Shown: positions 42,888-51,855 of the stretch, one piece after another
How the letters are laid out: every line of letters starts with the position of its first letter
Position numbering within the stretch: position 1 is the first letter of the stretch
NCBI RefSeq assembly: GCF_000018145.1
Contig: NC_009955.1
Span: forward strand, 1-64,000
Origin: Dinoroseobacter shibae DFL 12 = DSM 16493
GTDB lineage: Bacteria > Pseudomonadota > Alphaproteobacteria > Rhodobacterales > Rhodobacteraceae
Direction of reading: 5' to 3'
DNA: 64,000 nt
The notes under the pieces: model-generated
Databases searched by the model: none
The model's input: only the letters and a program-made list of their open reading frames with translations
What the model was told of the DNA's origin: nothing
Translations under genes and position numbers: made by a program

Positions 42888-44031
42888 GCTGCGTCATATC
42901 CTGGCCCTTTGCCTGCTGCCTGGCGCCGCCTTTTCCCAAGGTGTGCCGACCAATGACAGCGGGTTGACCGCGCGCGATATCGTCGAGACCGGCGATCGAG
43001 AGGCCGACCTCGCCATTCAAGCGGACAAGCTCTCGGTGCGAGAACTCATCGCCGAAATCGAACGGGAGCAATTGGCCACCCTGCAGCGCATCCTCGATGC
43101 CCAGAGCAGCTTCGGCGGTCAGGGCCTGCCGGCCATGGTCTCCGGGCTGGAAAGTGGCAGCGGCGATCCCGACCGCGCCGTGGAAGCCGTCTATGGCACG
43201 GGCGAGATCGATCCCAATCGCGGCGGTGCGCAGATGTTCGGGGATGCGTCTGAGAACATCGAGCAACTCATCATCCGCGTCGCCCAGGAAACCAGCGGCT
43301 TTGCCGGCGTTGGCCGCGCGGGCCTCTCCCCGGTTCAATGGCGCGCACTCCTACAGGCGCTCATCTGGCAGGAAAGCCGGTTTACCATCGGCGCGCGCTC
43401 GCCGGTCGGCGCCTTTGGCCTCACCCAGATCATGCCTGGGACGGCCAGCGATCTCGGCATCAACCCGGATTACTATGACAGCCCCTACCTGCAGGTGCAT
43501 GGCGGCGCGCGCTATCTCGCCACCCAGCTCAACACCTTCGATGGCAACATCATCAACGCCCTCGCGGCCTATAATGCCGGCCCCGGCCGGGTCTTTGAAT
43601 ATGGCGGGGTCCCACCTTTCCGCGAAACCCAGCACTACGTCCAGGTCATCCCCGAGCGCTACAATCTCTATCTGAGCCGCATCGGCGGGATCGAAGCGCT
43701 CGGAACGATCGATCCGGCGCTTCTGGCCAATGCCAACCTCTCGATCACCGGGCATGGCGCGGCCTTCTATGGCAGCAACTCCCCCGCTGCGATCAGGCAG
43801 GCCGCCCTGCGCATTGCGGATATCGTCGAGCGGATTTCTGAGACGGAAGACATGCAGGAAAGCGTCGCGCTCAACACCTATGCCCGCGCCGAACTCGTGC
43901 GTCTCGTCGCCGCGCGTATTCGTCTTCAAGCGGCACGGACCCGCGTGCTTTCGGCCGAGGAATTGGCACAGGCCAGCGCCCGCATGGCCGAGGGCGCATT
44001 CATGGAATTCACGATCAGGGAGATAGACTGA
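42877..44031 (+). CDS. Second T4SS lytic transglycosylase
   Basis: The 384-residue exported protein has a signal peptide (start read as MKCRLRHILALCLLPGAAFS). An SLT domain lies at about 160-260, with catalytic Glu in 'LIWQESRFTIGARSPVGAFGLTQIMPG' and 'AAYNAGPGRVFEYGG'. The helical regions on both sides are unlike the first transglycosylase. TTG 42877 is chosen because GGAGG lies six bases upstream. Two SLT enzymes in one virB operon is unusual. It overlaps virB5 by one base. Confidence 0.85.
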   Translation: MKCRLRHILALCLLPGAAFSQGVPTNDSGLTARDIVETGDREADLAIQADKLSVRELIAEIEREQLATLQRILDAQSSFGGQGLPAMVSGLESGSGDPDRAVEAVYGTGEIDPNRGGAQMFGDASENIEQLIIRVAQETSGFAGVGRAGLSPVQWRALLQALIWQESRFTIGARSPVGAFGLTQIMPGTASDLGINPDYYDSPYLQVHGGARYLATQLNTFDGNIINALAAYNAGPGRVFEYGGVPPFRETQHYVQVIPERYNLYLSRIGGIEALGTIDPALLANANLSITGHGAAFYGSNSPAAIRQAALRIADIVERISETEDMQESVALNTYARAELVRLVAARIRLQAARTRVLSAEELAQASARMAEGAFMEFTIREID

Positions 44032-44840
44032 TGAGAGATTTGCTCGTGAGAACGGCCTTGGCCACAACGCTTGGGGCTTGCCTGCATCTCGGCACCCTCT
44101 CCCCTGCCGCAGCGCAAGGCGTGCCGGTCGTCGATACCCAGAACATCGCGCAAAACATCCAGCAGCTCCGGCAGATGATCGAAGACGAGATCCTGCAGAA
44201 CGAGCAGCTGACGCAGCTCCGCGAACAGCTTGCCACACTCACGGACCAACTCGCGGAGCTGCAAAGAACCTACGAAGCCCTGACCCGCCTTGCTGAACTG
44301 CCGGAAATCATCCGCACCGAGATGGAGGACGAGCTGAACGGCCTGCTTGATCAGGAGTTCGGAGACATCCTCGCCACCATTGAAGCCATCAAGACCGGCG
44401 ACTTCTCTGGCCTCTCTGGCTCCGGCGCGGGCGAGATCGAAACCCAGATGGACCGGGTCCTGGCCGATCTCGGATTTGACGATGACACCCTCTCGGAAAT
44501 GGCCACCAGCGGAAATCCCGGAGCCAACCGCGTGGCAACGCAGGCAACAACCGGCGCGCTCGTCTCAGCCGCCGCCCAGAACAGCTATGAAGACGCAGGC
44601 CAATCGCTCGAGCGGGTAGACCGCCTCGTCGGGCTCATCGACGACATGGACGAACTCAAGGAAAGCATCGATCTCAACACGCGCGTGACGGCGGAACTGG
44701 CCATTGCGCTGGTCGCCATGTGGCAACTCGAAGCCGTGCAAACCGTGGGTGACGGCACCGGCGGCGTGATCGATGCCGCCACCATCGCCGAGGAGCAGCG
44801 CTTCATGGATTTCACCTTGCCGGACCTACGGGCAGACTGA
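44031..44840 (+). CDS. virB5: T4SS minor pilus protein VirB5-like
   Basis: The 269-residue protein has a signal peptide and long amphipathic helices ('NIAQNIQQLRQMIEDEILQNEQLTQLREQLATLTDQLAELQRTYEAL'), the usual VirB5/TrbJ look. The C-terminal helix 'TAELAIALVAMWQLEAVQ' and 'RFMDFTLPDLRAD' fit. It caps the pilus tip. Position after the transglycosylase and before virB8 supports this. Confidence 0.8.
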   Translation: MRDLLVRTALATTLGACLHLGTLSPAAAQGVPVVDTQNIAQNIQQLRQMIEDEILQNEQLTQLREQLATLTDQLAELQRTYEALTRLAELPEIIRTEMEDELNGLLDQEFGDILATIEAIKTGDFSGLSGSGAGEIETQMDRVLADLGFDDDTLSEMATSGNPGANRVATQATTGALVSAAAQNSYEDAGQSLERVDRLVGLIDDMDELKESIDLNTRVTAELAIALVAMWQLEAVQTVGDGTGGVIDAATIAEEQRFMDFTLPDLRAD

Positions 44841-44854
44841 TCGTGGGGGCATGA

Positions 44855-45511
44855 ATGGTGGCGAGTGAACAAGAAATCATCGAGGAAGAACTGGTCTACG
44901 GTGCCCTGCGCCGCGAACGGCTCTGGCAACGCCTTGGCCTGATGGGCCTTGTCTTCGGTATCATCGGCTGTCTGAGTGCCGCGGCTGTCTCGATCCTCGA
45001 TGTCGATCCGCCACCTGTGGTCGTCCCCTATGATCCCGCCACTGGTTTTGCCCTGCCCGAGGCGTCCGTTGGGGCCACATCCGTCACCGCCAACCAGGCG
45101 ATCATCGAGGCAGAGGTGTTCCGCTATGTGACCGACCGGGAGGTCTATAACCAGCTCGACAACGATCTGCGCATCCGCAGCGTCCTGCGCCGCTCGGACG
45201 GAGCTGCCGAGAGCGGGCTGCGCCAGATCTGGAACAGCGCCAACGAGAATTACCCGCCGACGGTTTATGGCCCCAATGCCCGGCTCGACGTGGAAATCCT
45301 CAGCATCAACCGGATCGGAACCAACCGCGCGACGGTCCGCCTGCGCAAGCGCCTGACGTCCATTAACGGCACCCAGACCGGGCTCTTCACTGCGACGCTT
45401 CTCTTCGAGTTCCGCCCGGAGACCCGCCGGTCCATCGACGAGGTCTGGACCAACCCGTTTGGGTTCACCGTGCTCGAATATTCCATCCGCTCCGACAGAT
45501 TGGAGAATTAG
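44855..45511 (+). CDS. virB8: T4SS bitopic protein VirB8/TrbF
   Basis: The 218-residue protein has one N-terminal transmembrane helix (about 33-50) and a periplasmic VirB8 domain with 'YVTDREVYNQLDNDLRIRSVLRRSDG', 'RVEILSINRIGTNRATVRLRKR' and 'NPFGFTVLEYSIRSD'. It nucleates the core channel. It is followed by virB9 one base later. Confidence 0.9.
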   Translation: MVASEQEIIEEELVYGALRRERLWQRLGLMGLVFGIIGCLSAAAVSILDVDPPPVVVPYDPATGFALPEASVGATSVTANQAIIEAEVFRYVTDREVYNQLDNDLRIRSVLRRSDGAAESGLRQIWNSANENYPPTVYGPNARLDVEILSINRIGTNRATVRLRKRLTSINGTQTGLFTATLLFEFRPETRRSIDEVWTNPFGFTVLEYSIRSDRLEN

Positions 45512-45512
45512 T

Positions 45513-46208
45513 TTGATCAATAAGTTCTTTGTTGCTGCCATATTTGTTTTGCTGCCCGGCCTTGCCTTTGCCGAAGCGATCCCGCGCGGTGGTCCCAACG
45601 ACAGCCGGGTGCGCTTGGCCACCTACCAGGAGGGTCAGGTCTACCGTCTCAGCGTCTCGCTCACCCATGTGACCACCATCGAGTTCGGCGAGGGCGAAAG
45701 CATCCGCTCGATCATCGCGGGCGACACCGAGGGCTTCGAGATCGATGGCGTGCCGGGCGGCCAGGCCTTCGCGATCAAGCCCGTCGCGCGCGGTGTCCAT
45801 ACCAATGTGACGGTCTACACGAACAGGCGAAGCTACTATTTCAACGTCGAGGAGGTTCGCAGCCCGACCTTCTATGTGGTTCAGTTCCGCTATCCTGATG
45901 ACGCTGGGCGCCCGACTCGAGCCATCGCCGCCCAAGCGCCGAACTACAACTACGGTGCCAGCGCGCGGACCGAGTTCACGCCAACCCGCATCTGGGATGA
46001 CGGGACGTTCACGTATTTCGCGTTTCCAAGAAACGCGCCTGTGCCCGCGATCTTCCGCTACGCGGGCGGCCGCGAGCGCACGGTCAACACGCAAACTCCT
46101 GAAGACGGCGTGATCCGCGTCAGCGGCGTGAACCGCCAATGGGTCCTGCGACTGGGCGAAGAGGTGGTCTGCATCGAGGCGATCCCGCCCGCGGAGGCCG
46201 CCTCATGA
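45513..46208 (+). CDS. virB9: T4SS outer-channel protein VirB9
   Basis: The 231-residue protein has a signal peptide (cleavage after AFA) and a VirB9/CagX domain. The N-terminal part has 'GQVYRLSVSLTHVTTIEFGEGESI', and the C-terminal part 'TRIWDDGTFTYFAFPRNAPVPAIFRY' and 'VIRVSGVNRQWVLRLG'. TTG start with GGAG at correct distance. It forms the outer core with VirB7 and VirB10. Stop overlaps virB10 (ATGA). Confidence 0.92.
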   Translation: MINKFFVAAIFVLLPGLAFAEAIPRGGPNDSRVRLATYQEGQVYRLSVSLTHVTTIEFGEGESIRSIIAGDTEGFEIDGVPGGQAFAIKPVARGVHTNVTVYTNRRSYYFNVEEVRSPTFYVVQFRYPDDAGRPTRAIAAQAPNYNYGASARTEFTPTRIWDDGTFTYFAFPRNAPVPAIFRYAGGRERTVNTQTPEDGVIRVSGVNRQWVLRLGEEVVCIEAIPPAEAAS

Positions 46209-47584
46209 GCGATACCGAGAATACCGAGCTGGAAAAGCGCCTCGCCGCCCTGGAGAAAGGCAGTGCCCGGGCCCCCATAGCGGCGCAGCGCCGGTCGCCC
46301 CTTCTCGCGCTGATCGTGATCCTCGTCATCGGCGCGGGTGGTGCCCTGCTTTATCTCCTCTCACAGCCCGACGAAGAGGAAGCCTTGCCGACGGCCACCC
46401 CGGACGTCTTCCAAAACGAGGGGGACGGCTTTGGCGCCATCGAGACCTTGCCCCCGCCCGAGCCCGAAGTGGTGTTCGTCGCACCCGATCCGGTCGAGCC
46501 CAATGTCGAGCTTCTGGCGCAGATCACCGCCCTGCAGGCCCAGATCGAAGAATTGCGCAACGCCCCCGAGGCGGTCGTCGAGGAAGACACCGCCGCCGCA
46601 GAGGCGATCGACGCGCTGACCGCTCAGATTGCGGCGCTACAAGCCGCCTCGGAAGCAGCACAGCAACGATTTCAGGACGAACTGACGGCGCGGGATCGCA
46701 GCCTTGAGCAACTCCGCATGGATCTGGAATTGGCCCAACTCGAGGCCAGCCGACCCCAACCCGCGCCAACGGGCCCCACGGAAGATGAGCTGCGCGCGCG
46801 CGAGCAAGAGCGACTGCGCCGCGAGGAAGAAGCCCGGCGCATGGCCGAGCTGGAGCGCCGCGCCGCGGAGGAACGCGCCTTCCAGGAGCGGCGCATCACC
46901 TCGCCCACCATCGCGTTTGGCGGTGCCTCCGGAGCGAATGAAACGGCTCTGACCGAACGCACTTTTGGCGAGGTGACGGATTTCGTGCTGAACGGGGCGC
47001 TGCCCTCGACGGTGACGCAGGCCGAGGTGATCGCCAATCCTTCCAACACCATCATCCAGGGCACCATGATCCAAGCCGTCATGGAAACTGCCCTTGACAG
47101 CTCCCTGCCCGGCCAGACCCGTGCCGTGGTGTCCGAAGATGTCTACAGCGTCGATGGCGTGCGCCTCCTGATCCCGCGCGGATCGCGTCTCATTGGGCGT
47201 TACCGCGCTGGCGTCGATATCGCGCAGCGCCGCGTCACGATCGCCTGGGACCGGATCATCCTGCCCGCGGGCCAGACCGTCCAGATCAGCTCCTTCGGAG
47301 GTGATGAACTGGGCCGTTCTGGCGTCACCGGCCTCATAGACACACGCTTCGCCGAGCGTTTCGGGTCGGCCGCCCTGATCTCGCTTATTTCGGCAGCACC
47401 TGGTGCCGCCGCCTCCGAGGTCCAGGATGAGACTGCCGCCGACGCTCTCGAAGACGTTGGCGATGATCTGGCAGATGCGACCGACAGCGTCATAGGCGAT
47501 TACCTCTCCATCGGCCCCGTCATCTATGTCGACCAGGGCGCGCGCGTCACCGTCATGGTCGACCGCGATCTGGAGATATTCTGA
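46205..47584 (+). CDS. virB10: T4SS channel protein VirB10/TrbI
   Basis: The 459-residue protein has one transmembrane helix (about 32-52) and a Pro/Glu-rich linker. A long coiled coil with Glu/Arg-rich repeats runs to about 240 ('EQERLRREEEARRMAELERRAAEERAF'). The VirB10 beta-barrel domain has 'VLNGALPSTVTQAEVIANPSNTIIQGTMIQAVMETAL' and 'RLLIPRGSRLIGRYRAG'. It spans both membranes. Next gene starts 4 bp later. Confidence 0.93.
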   Translation: MSDTENTELEKRLAALEKGSARAPIAAQRRSPLLALIVILVIGAGGALLYLLSQPDEEEALPTATPDVFQNEGDGFGAIETLPPPEPEVVFVAPDPVEPNVELLAQITALQAQIEELRNAPEAVVEEDTAAAEAIDALTAQIAALQAASEAAQQRFQDELTARDRSLEQLRMDLELAQLEASRPQPAPTGPTEDELRAREQERLRREEEARRMAELERRAAEERAFQERRITSPTIAFGGASGANETALTERTFGEVTDFVLNGALPSTVTQAEVIANPSNTIIQGTMIQAVMETALDSSLPGQTRAVVSEDVYSVDGVRLLIPRGSRLIGRYRAGVDIAQRRVTIAWDRIILPAGQTVQISSFGGDELGRSGVTGLIDTRFAERFGSAALISLISAAPGAAASEVQDETAADALEDVGDDLADATDSVIGDYLSIGPVIYVDQGARVTVMVDRDLEIF

Positions 47585-47588
47585 GCCC

Positions 47589-48575
47589 ATGTCGCTGAGC
47601 TATCTCGAAACCTCGCTCGACCGGATCGACGCCGCCGCCCGCGACGATGTCATCGAGATCTGCATCAACCCCGACGGGACCTGCTGGGGAGAATTCCAGG
47701 GTGATCACTTCATGCGCGCGCTGGACCAGAGGCTGACGGGCGTTCAGGTCCGAGACCTCGGCAACCAGATCGCCTCCTCGGCAAATACCACCATGAGCAA
47801 GGACCGTCCCATCGTCTCGGTTTCGATCACCTATAAGGGTCGCCCGATCCGGGCACAGGTCATCACCCCGCCCGCCGTGCTCTCGGCCATGTCGATCAGC
47901 TTGCGGTTCTTCTCGAGCCTGCCGCTCGAGGGCATTGCGCTCGACTTTCTCTATGGCAAAGAGCGCAAGCTCGAAGACCTGCGCGTCGAAAAAAAGCGCG
48001 CCTTGCGCGCCGTGGTGGCTGCCGGATTGATCGATGATGCGCTTGCCTTCTGCGTCGAGAACAAACTCAACATGATTGTCTCGGGCGGCACCTCCACCGG
48101 CAAAACCGTAGCCGCGCGCAAGATCCTCTCTCACGTACCGGCCGAAGAACGCATTGTCACCATAGAGGAAGCGGCCGAGCTTCTGCCGACCCAGCCAAAT
48201 GCCGTGACCCTCATCGCCAATCGCGACACAGAATTCCAGTCCGCCGATGTGCTTCTCACCGCCACGCTGCGCATGCGCCCCGACCGGATCATCCTGGGCG
48301 AGGTGCGCGGCAAGGAGGCCATGACCTTCCTCGAAGCCATCAACACCGGCCATGGCGGGTCCATGACCACACTGCATGCCGAAACCCCGCAACTCGCCGT
48401 GCAGCGGCTCGCGATCGCGGCACTCAAGACCGAAATCCCGATGACCTATGCCGACATGATCCAGTACATCGAGAATTCCATCGATGTGATCATCCAGGCC
48501 GGTCGCCATGACGGAAAACGCGGCATCACCGAATTCTACCTCCCCGGCGCAACTGAGATTGGAATTTCCCCATGA
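47589..48575 (+). CDS. virB11: T4SS hexameric ATPase VirB11
   Basis: The 328-residue ATPase has Walker A 'MIVSGGTSTGKTVAAR', Asp box 'VTIEEAAELLPT', 'RMRPDRIILGEVRGKEAM' and His box 'GHGGSMTTLHAETP', all typical VirB11. It drives pilus assembly and transfer at the inner membrane. It overlaps the DUF4177 gene by 4 bp. Confidence 0.95.
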   Translation: MSLSYLETSLDRIDAAARDDVIEICINPDGTCWGEFQGDHFMRALDQRLTGVQVRDLGNQIASSANTTMSKDRPIVSVSITYKGRPIRAQVITPPAVLSAMSISLRFFSSLPLEGIALDFLYGKERKLEDLRVEKKRALRAVVAAGLIDDALAFCVENKLNMIVSGGTSTGKTVAARKILSHVPAEERIVTIEEAAELLPTQPNAVTLIANRDTEFQSADVLLTATLRMRPDRIILGEVRGKEAMTFLEAINTGHGGSMTTLHAETPQLAVQRLAIAALKTEIPMTYADMIQYIENSIDVIIQAGRHDGKRGITEFYLPGATEIGISP

Positions 48576-48766
48576 AGACCTTTGAATACAATATCCTGTC
48601 CTTTCCCATGACCCGCAAGACCAGCCTCTCCGACATGCAGGCCAGCCTGAACGAGAAGGGCGCAGACGGGTGGGAGGTGGTGTCGATCAGCACTTCGGAA
48701 TTCGCCAATATCGGGCACACCGTTTTCCTGAAGCGCGAAACCACACCCGCTGGAGCCACGGCATGA
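48572..48766 (+). CDS. DUF4177 small protein
   Basis: The 64-residue protein has 'FEYNILSFPMTRKTSLSDMQASLNEKGADGWEVVSIST', the pattern of DUF4177 (short alpha/beta protein of unknown role). It overlaps both virB11 and the next gene by 4 bp, so it is part of the transfer operon. Confidence 0.75.
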   Translation: MKTFEYNILSFPMTRKTSLSDMQASLNEKGADGWEVVSISTSEFANIGHTVFLKRETTPAGATA

Positions 48767-49173
48767 GGCAGGCGCAGCACCTCGCCTTGGCCGCGCTGGC
48801 CCTAAGCCTGACGCCTACCTTCGCCGTTGCCGAGCGCAACCTAGTGCCAACCCTCGATCGCAGCTTTGACGTCTGTCCAGACCGGCCCGCCGAGCCCGTC
48901 TGGATGCAGGAGATCCCGCTCCGCCAAGCCTATCAGCGGGTTCTGGTTCAGGACATCTATCGCGCCCAGAATCTCGAGCGGGTCGTTGAGATCGGCAACT
49001 GCGACTGCGCGACCCGGTTCCCGTCCTGGGACGCAGCAGAGGCCACGTTTCGGGAAAGATACGCGAGCGACGAACGGTGGGAAATGCTGCAATTCTCGGA
49101 CGCATACAACCGCCGCGCCAACGCCGCCCGCCCTGCCGCCCAGGCAATCTGCGACGCCGCTGGCAATTGGTAA
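48763..49173 (+). CDS. Exported protein of the virB operon, unknown function
   Basis: The 136-residue protein has a signal peptide (MRQAQHLALAALALSLTPTF, cleavage after AVA). Mature marks are 'DRSFDVCPDRPAEPVWMQEIPLRQAYQRVLVQDIYRAQNLERVVEIGNCDCATRFPSWDAAEATFRERY'. It has a periplasmic cysteine trio (CP, CDC). Such a protein before virB6 is a recurring neighbour in alphaproteobacterial conjugation operons; its function is unknown. It overlaps DUF4177 by 4 bp. Confidence 0.75.
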   Translation: MRQAQHLALAALALSLTPTFAVAERNLVPTLDRSFDVCPDRPAEPVWMQEIPLRQAYQRVLVQDIYRAQNLERVVEIGNCDCATRFPSWDAAEATFRERYASDERWEMLQFSDAYNRRANAARPAAQAICDAAGNW

Positions 49174-49185
49174 GGCAGCCCCGCG

Positions 49186-50262
49186 ATGAGCGTCGTCACC
49201 TATTTCGTTGAAACCTCCCAGGCCTATCTCGACACCGCTGCCGAAACCCAGTTTGGTGCGGTTGCGGAAACAGTCGGCACGCTCCTGGTTTTGGGGACAA
49301 CGCTGGTGGTGATCCTCGTCGGCATCAACATGATCTATCAATATCGGGCCATGGATGGGCACACAGCCTTCTGGCTCGCGGTCAAGATCGGACTCATCGG
49401 GATATTCGCGACCAATTGGATGCAGTTCAACGCGTTCTCATCTGCCATTCTCTATGGGATCGACAGTATCGCGGGCGCGCTGGTGGCCTCGGTCGGCGGC
49501 GGCAGTCCGGGGCCCTCTGGAACTTTCGCTGAAGAATTCGACCGGCTGATCGCGGAGCTGGGCGACTATCTGAACGCTGCCGGGTCCGAGCTGAACTGGA
49601 TGGCCGGCGCCATGCTCGACATCGTCGGTGTGCTTCTGCTCTCGATCCTCGGAGGGCTGGCCGCCTTCATCCTCGTGGCCTCCCGACTGATGATCGCGCT
49701 TCTGATCGGAATCGCCCCGGTGATGATTTTCCTGACCCTCTTCGAGGTCACCAAGGATTATTTCGCGCGCTGGTTATCCGCGCTTATCTCCTTCGCGATC
49801 TACCCTATCGTGGTCGCAGGGGTCTTCGCGACCGTCACCGGGGTGGCCTCGGCTCTCATAGGCGAGTTGGGTAATCCGGAAGGGGCTTCCAACATCGGCG
49901 CGCTCATACCTTTCTTCATGATGGTGCTCATGGCCAAGGGGTTCATAATCGCAACACCCTTCATCGTCCGCGCGATTTCCGGCAACATCATGATGCCGGC
50001 GCTCTCCGGCGGTCTCGGTGGCGGATACAACTTCGCTCGCGCCGCCATGGGCAGCCAGCAGGCCTACAACCGCTACCTAATTGGAGGCGCAAGCGGCGCA
50101 GAATACGCGGCCATCCGAGCGCGCCAGTTCTTTGGCGTGCAGCAAATGCCAATGCGGCAAGGCATGGAGCAGACGGGTTCCGGAGGCGGCACAGGATCCG
50201 CAGACTCGGGATCAAAAATGCTGGCGCAGCTTGCGAGACTGGGACGGCTTGGACGACGGTGA
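49186..50262 (+). CDS. virB6: T4SS polytopic inner-membrane protein VirB6/TrbL
   Basis: The 358-residue protein has about six membrane segments, with the VirB6/TrbL core 'VASRLMIALLIGIAPVMIFLTLFEVTKDYFARWLSALISFAIYPIVV'. The C-terminal tail is Gly/Gln-rich and cytoplasmic. It forms the substrate path at the inner membrane. It is the last gene of the virB operon; the defence-like cargo follows. Confidence 0.92.
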   Translation: MSVVTYFVETSQAYLDTAAETQFGAVAETVGTLLVLGTTLVVILVGINMIYQYRAMDGHTAFWLAVKIGLIGIFATNWMQFNAFSSAILYGIDSIAGALVASVGGGSPGPSGTFAEEFDRLIAELGDYLNAAGSELNWMAGAMLDIVGVLLLSILGGLAAFILVASRLMIALLIGIAPVMIFLTLFEVTKDYFARWLSALISFAIYPIVVAGVFATVTGVASALIGELGNPEGASNIGALIPFFMMVLMAKGFIIATPFIVRAISGNIMMPALSGGLGGGYNFARAAMGSQQAYNRYLIGGASGAEYAAIRARQFFGVQQMPMRQGMEQTGSGGGTGSADSGSKMLAQLARLGRLGRR

Positions 50263-50427
50263 CGGTCCAAAGCCGTCAGTCTAACATCGACAATGCCGCG
50301 CAGCGGCATTGTCCGAAGCAGCCAATCGACGCCCCCCACAGCATGTCGAGCCGAGATGTGTCATCGATCCGGACAATACGGTCATTGGTGCAGAGTGCCG
50401 CGGAAACGGCCTCAGAACCCATCCAGA

Positions 50428-50574
50428 TTATAGCGACTGGGTGACGTATTCGGCCATGTTGGCTGCCATCTTCTGGGCAACCGACAGGGGGAGGGCCGTT
50501 GCCAGTGGCGGGTATGGGTTGCCCCGCCGGCATTCATCCCGGTTTAACTTTCTTAAGTCGCGTGACTCCCACAT
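50428..50574 (-). CDS. Possible 48-residue protein or gene fragment
   Basis: This reading is too short for most ORF cut-offs. It starts MWESRDLRKLNRDECRRGNP and ends 'ATALPLSVAQKMAANMAEYV'. The composition is protein-like, but no ribosome site is seen before the ATG. It could be the surviving 3' end of a gene, or a small regulator opposite the 50623 gene. The rest of 50263-50622 holds only the AT-rich promoter region (about 50570-50605) of that gene. Confidence 0.35.
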   Translation of the reverse strand: MWESRDLRKLNRDECRRGNPYPPLATALPLSVAQKMAANMAEYVTQSL

Positions 50575-50622
50575 ATAGTGGTGATATATTTTTATTTTAG
50601 CTTATCTGGTGGGGATTCGACT

Positions 50623-51540
50623 ATGGTGCGCAAAGTCACACCTTCGCAATTTCGCAGTCAACTGCGCCAAGCGCAGTCGAAATACAATCAGGCTGTCAAC
50701 CGTTACAATTCTGCCGTTCGTGCGCATAATCAGAAGGTCCGCACGGTCGTGAACGAGTATAACCAAGCCGTCAGCCGCTATAATTCTTCGGCGCGGGCAC
50801 ACAACACCCGTGTGCAGCAGAACCGCGCGAAGCTACAGAGGGAGTTGGCAAAGCTGTCAAGCTCCACCAGCCAACCGCGCTACGTCACCCTGCGTAGCTC
50901 GATGAATACCGTTCAGCACTCCTACTCGCGCCTTGAGGCGCGTGCGGATGCCGGCGCCTACTCTGAAAACTACGACACTATTCTTGATCTGTCGGAGCGT
51001 GAGGCGACGAACAGCGCCAGTGTCATGAATGCCCTGCTCGACAATCCGAGCGATCCGGAAGGGCAGGACGAACTGCAGGACAGCGAGCTTGATCCGATCC
51101 TGAAACAGCTATCTGGTGATGCGCTGGATCGCTGGCACGGCGCGCTGTTTTCACTGAATCCGCGCAACCCTGATGCCGCGCGGCATTTCTGCACCAGCGC
51201 CCGTGAGCTACTTACCACCATTCTGGACAGCTTCGCGCCTAACCAGAAGGTGCTGGAAGCCATGCCCGACTGTGACACCATCCCTTCGGGAGCACCGTCA
51301 CGCCGGGCGAAAATCCGTTATTTCCTATACCAGAACGGCATGCAGGACGAGACGCTGGAAGAGTTCGTGGAAGAAGATCTGGAGAATGTTGTCCAGCTCT
51401 TCCGGGTATTCAACGATGGCACCCACGGCTCTTCGGGCCGCTTCACCCATGCCCAGCTTCTGGCGATCCGAAAGCGCGTGGAGGGTGCCATTACCTTCCT
51501 TTGGAATATCATCCCGCAGACACTGCAGATGGCGGCCTGA
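50623..51540 (+). CDS. Coiled-coil protein with possible pPIWI-associated nuclease domain
   Basis: The 305-residue protein has no signal. Residues 21-70 contain two 25-residue repeats (YNQAVNRYNSAVRAHNQKVR and YNQAVSRYNSSARAHNTRVQ) forming a coiled coil. The C-terminal part (about 160-295: 'LSGDALDRWHGALFSLNPRNPDAARHFCTSARELLTTIL', 'FRVFNDGTHGSSGRFTHAQLLAIRKRVEGAITFLW') resembles the predicted pPIWI-associated nuclease family. That match is from memory of the pattern and not confirmed. GGTGGGG lies before the ATG. It sits alone in the cargo region between virB6 and the RT-PolA pair, and an anti-phage or anti-plasmid role is inferred. Confidence 0.65.
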   Translation: MVRKVTPSQFRSQLRQAQSKYNQAVNRYNSAVRAHNQKVRTVVNEYNQAVSRYNSSARAHNTRVQQNRAKLQRELAKLSSSTSQPRYVTLRSSMNTVQHSYSRLEARADAGAYSENYDTILDLSEREATNSASVMNALLDNPSDPEGQDELQDSELDPILKQLSGDALDRWHGALFSLNPRNPDAARHFCTSARELLTTILDSFAPNQKVLEAMPDCDTIPSGAPSRRAKIRYFLYQNGMQDETLEEFVEEDLENVVQLFRVFNDGTHGSSGRFTHAQLLAIRKRVEGAITFLWNIIPQTLQMAA

Positions 51541-51855
51541 TCTGTCACGGAAAATGTATCCACCCGAAGGGGTGATGAAAGAGCCGGTGAAGTGTTCCCT
51601 GTATCTGGCCGGTATCGAATTAAGTGTGGAGCAAGGGCTGAACGAACGTCGTGAAAGGGCTCGAACCCGCCCTGCGGCACTTCGGCCCCACTACAAACGC
51701 CGGCCACACCTGTCTGACAAAGTCGGCCCTTTGCTGGCGTTCGCGCCATTCGCTGCGGATGACCGGTCTCAGTCTATGGCATCTGACAGCGGAGTTTTGC
51801 CTACGGCTCTCACAAGGAGCCAACTGTCCGAGGCTGACGCGACACTGGTGCGCGT
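51541..51855. other. Gene-free stretch between two convergent cargo genes
   Basis: No supported gene. It separates the nuclease-like gene from the polymerase gene, whose 3' ends converge. The middle looks like degenerate flanking DNA; I see no clear hairpin terminator or attachment site. Confidence 0.5.

Noticed and set aside
51541-51855. Possible CRISPR or repeat array near the cargo genes
   Set aside because: No regularly spaced direct repeats are present anywhere in the window.
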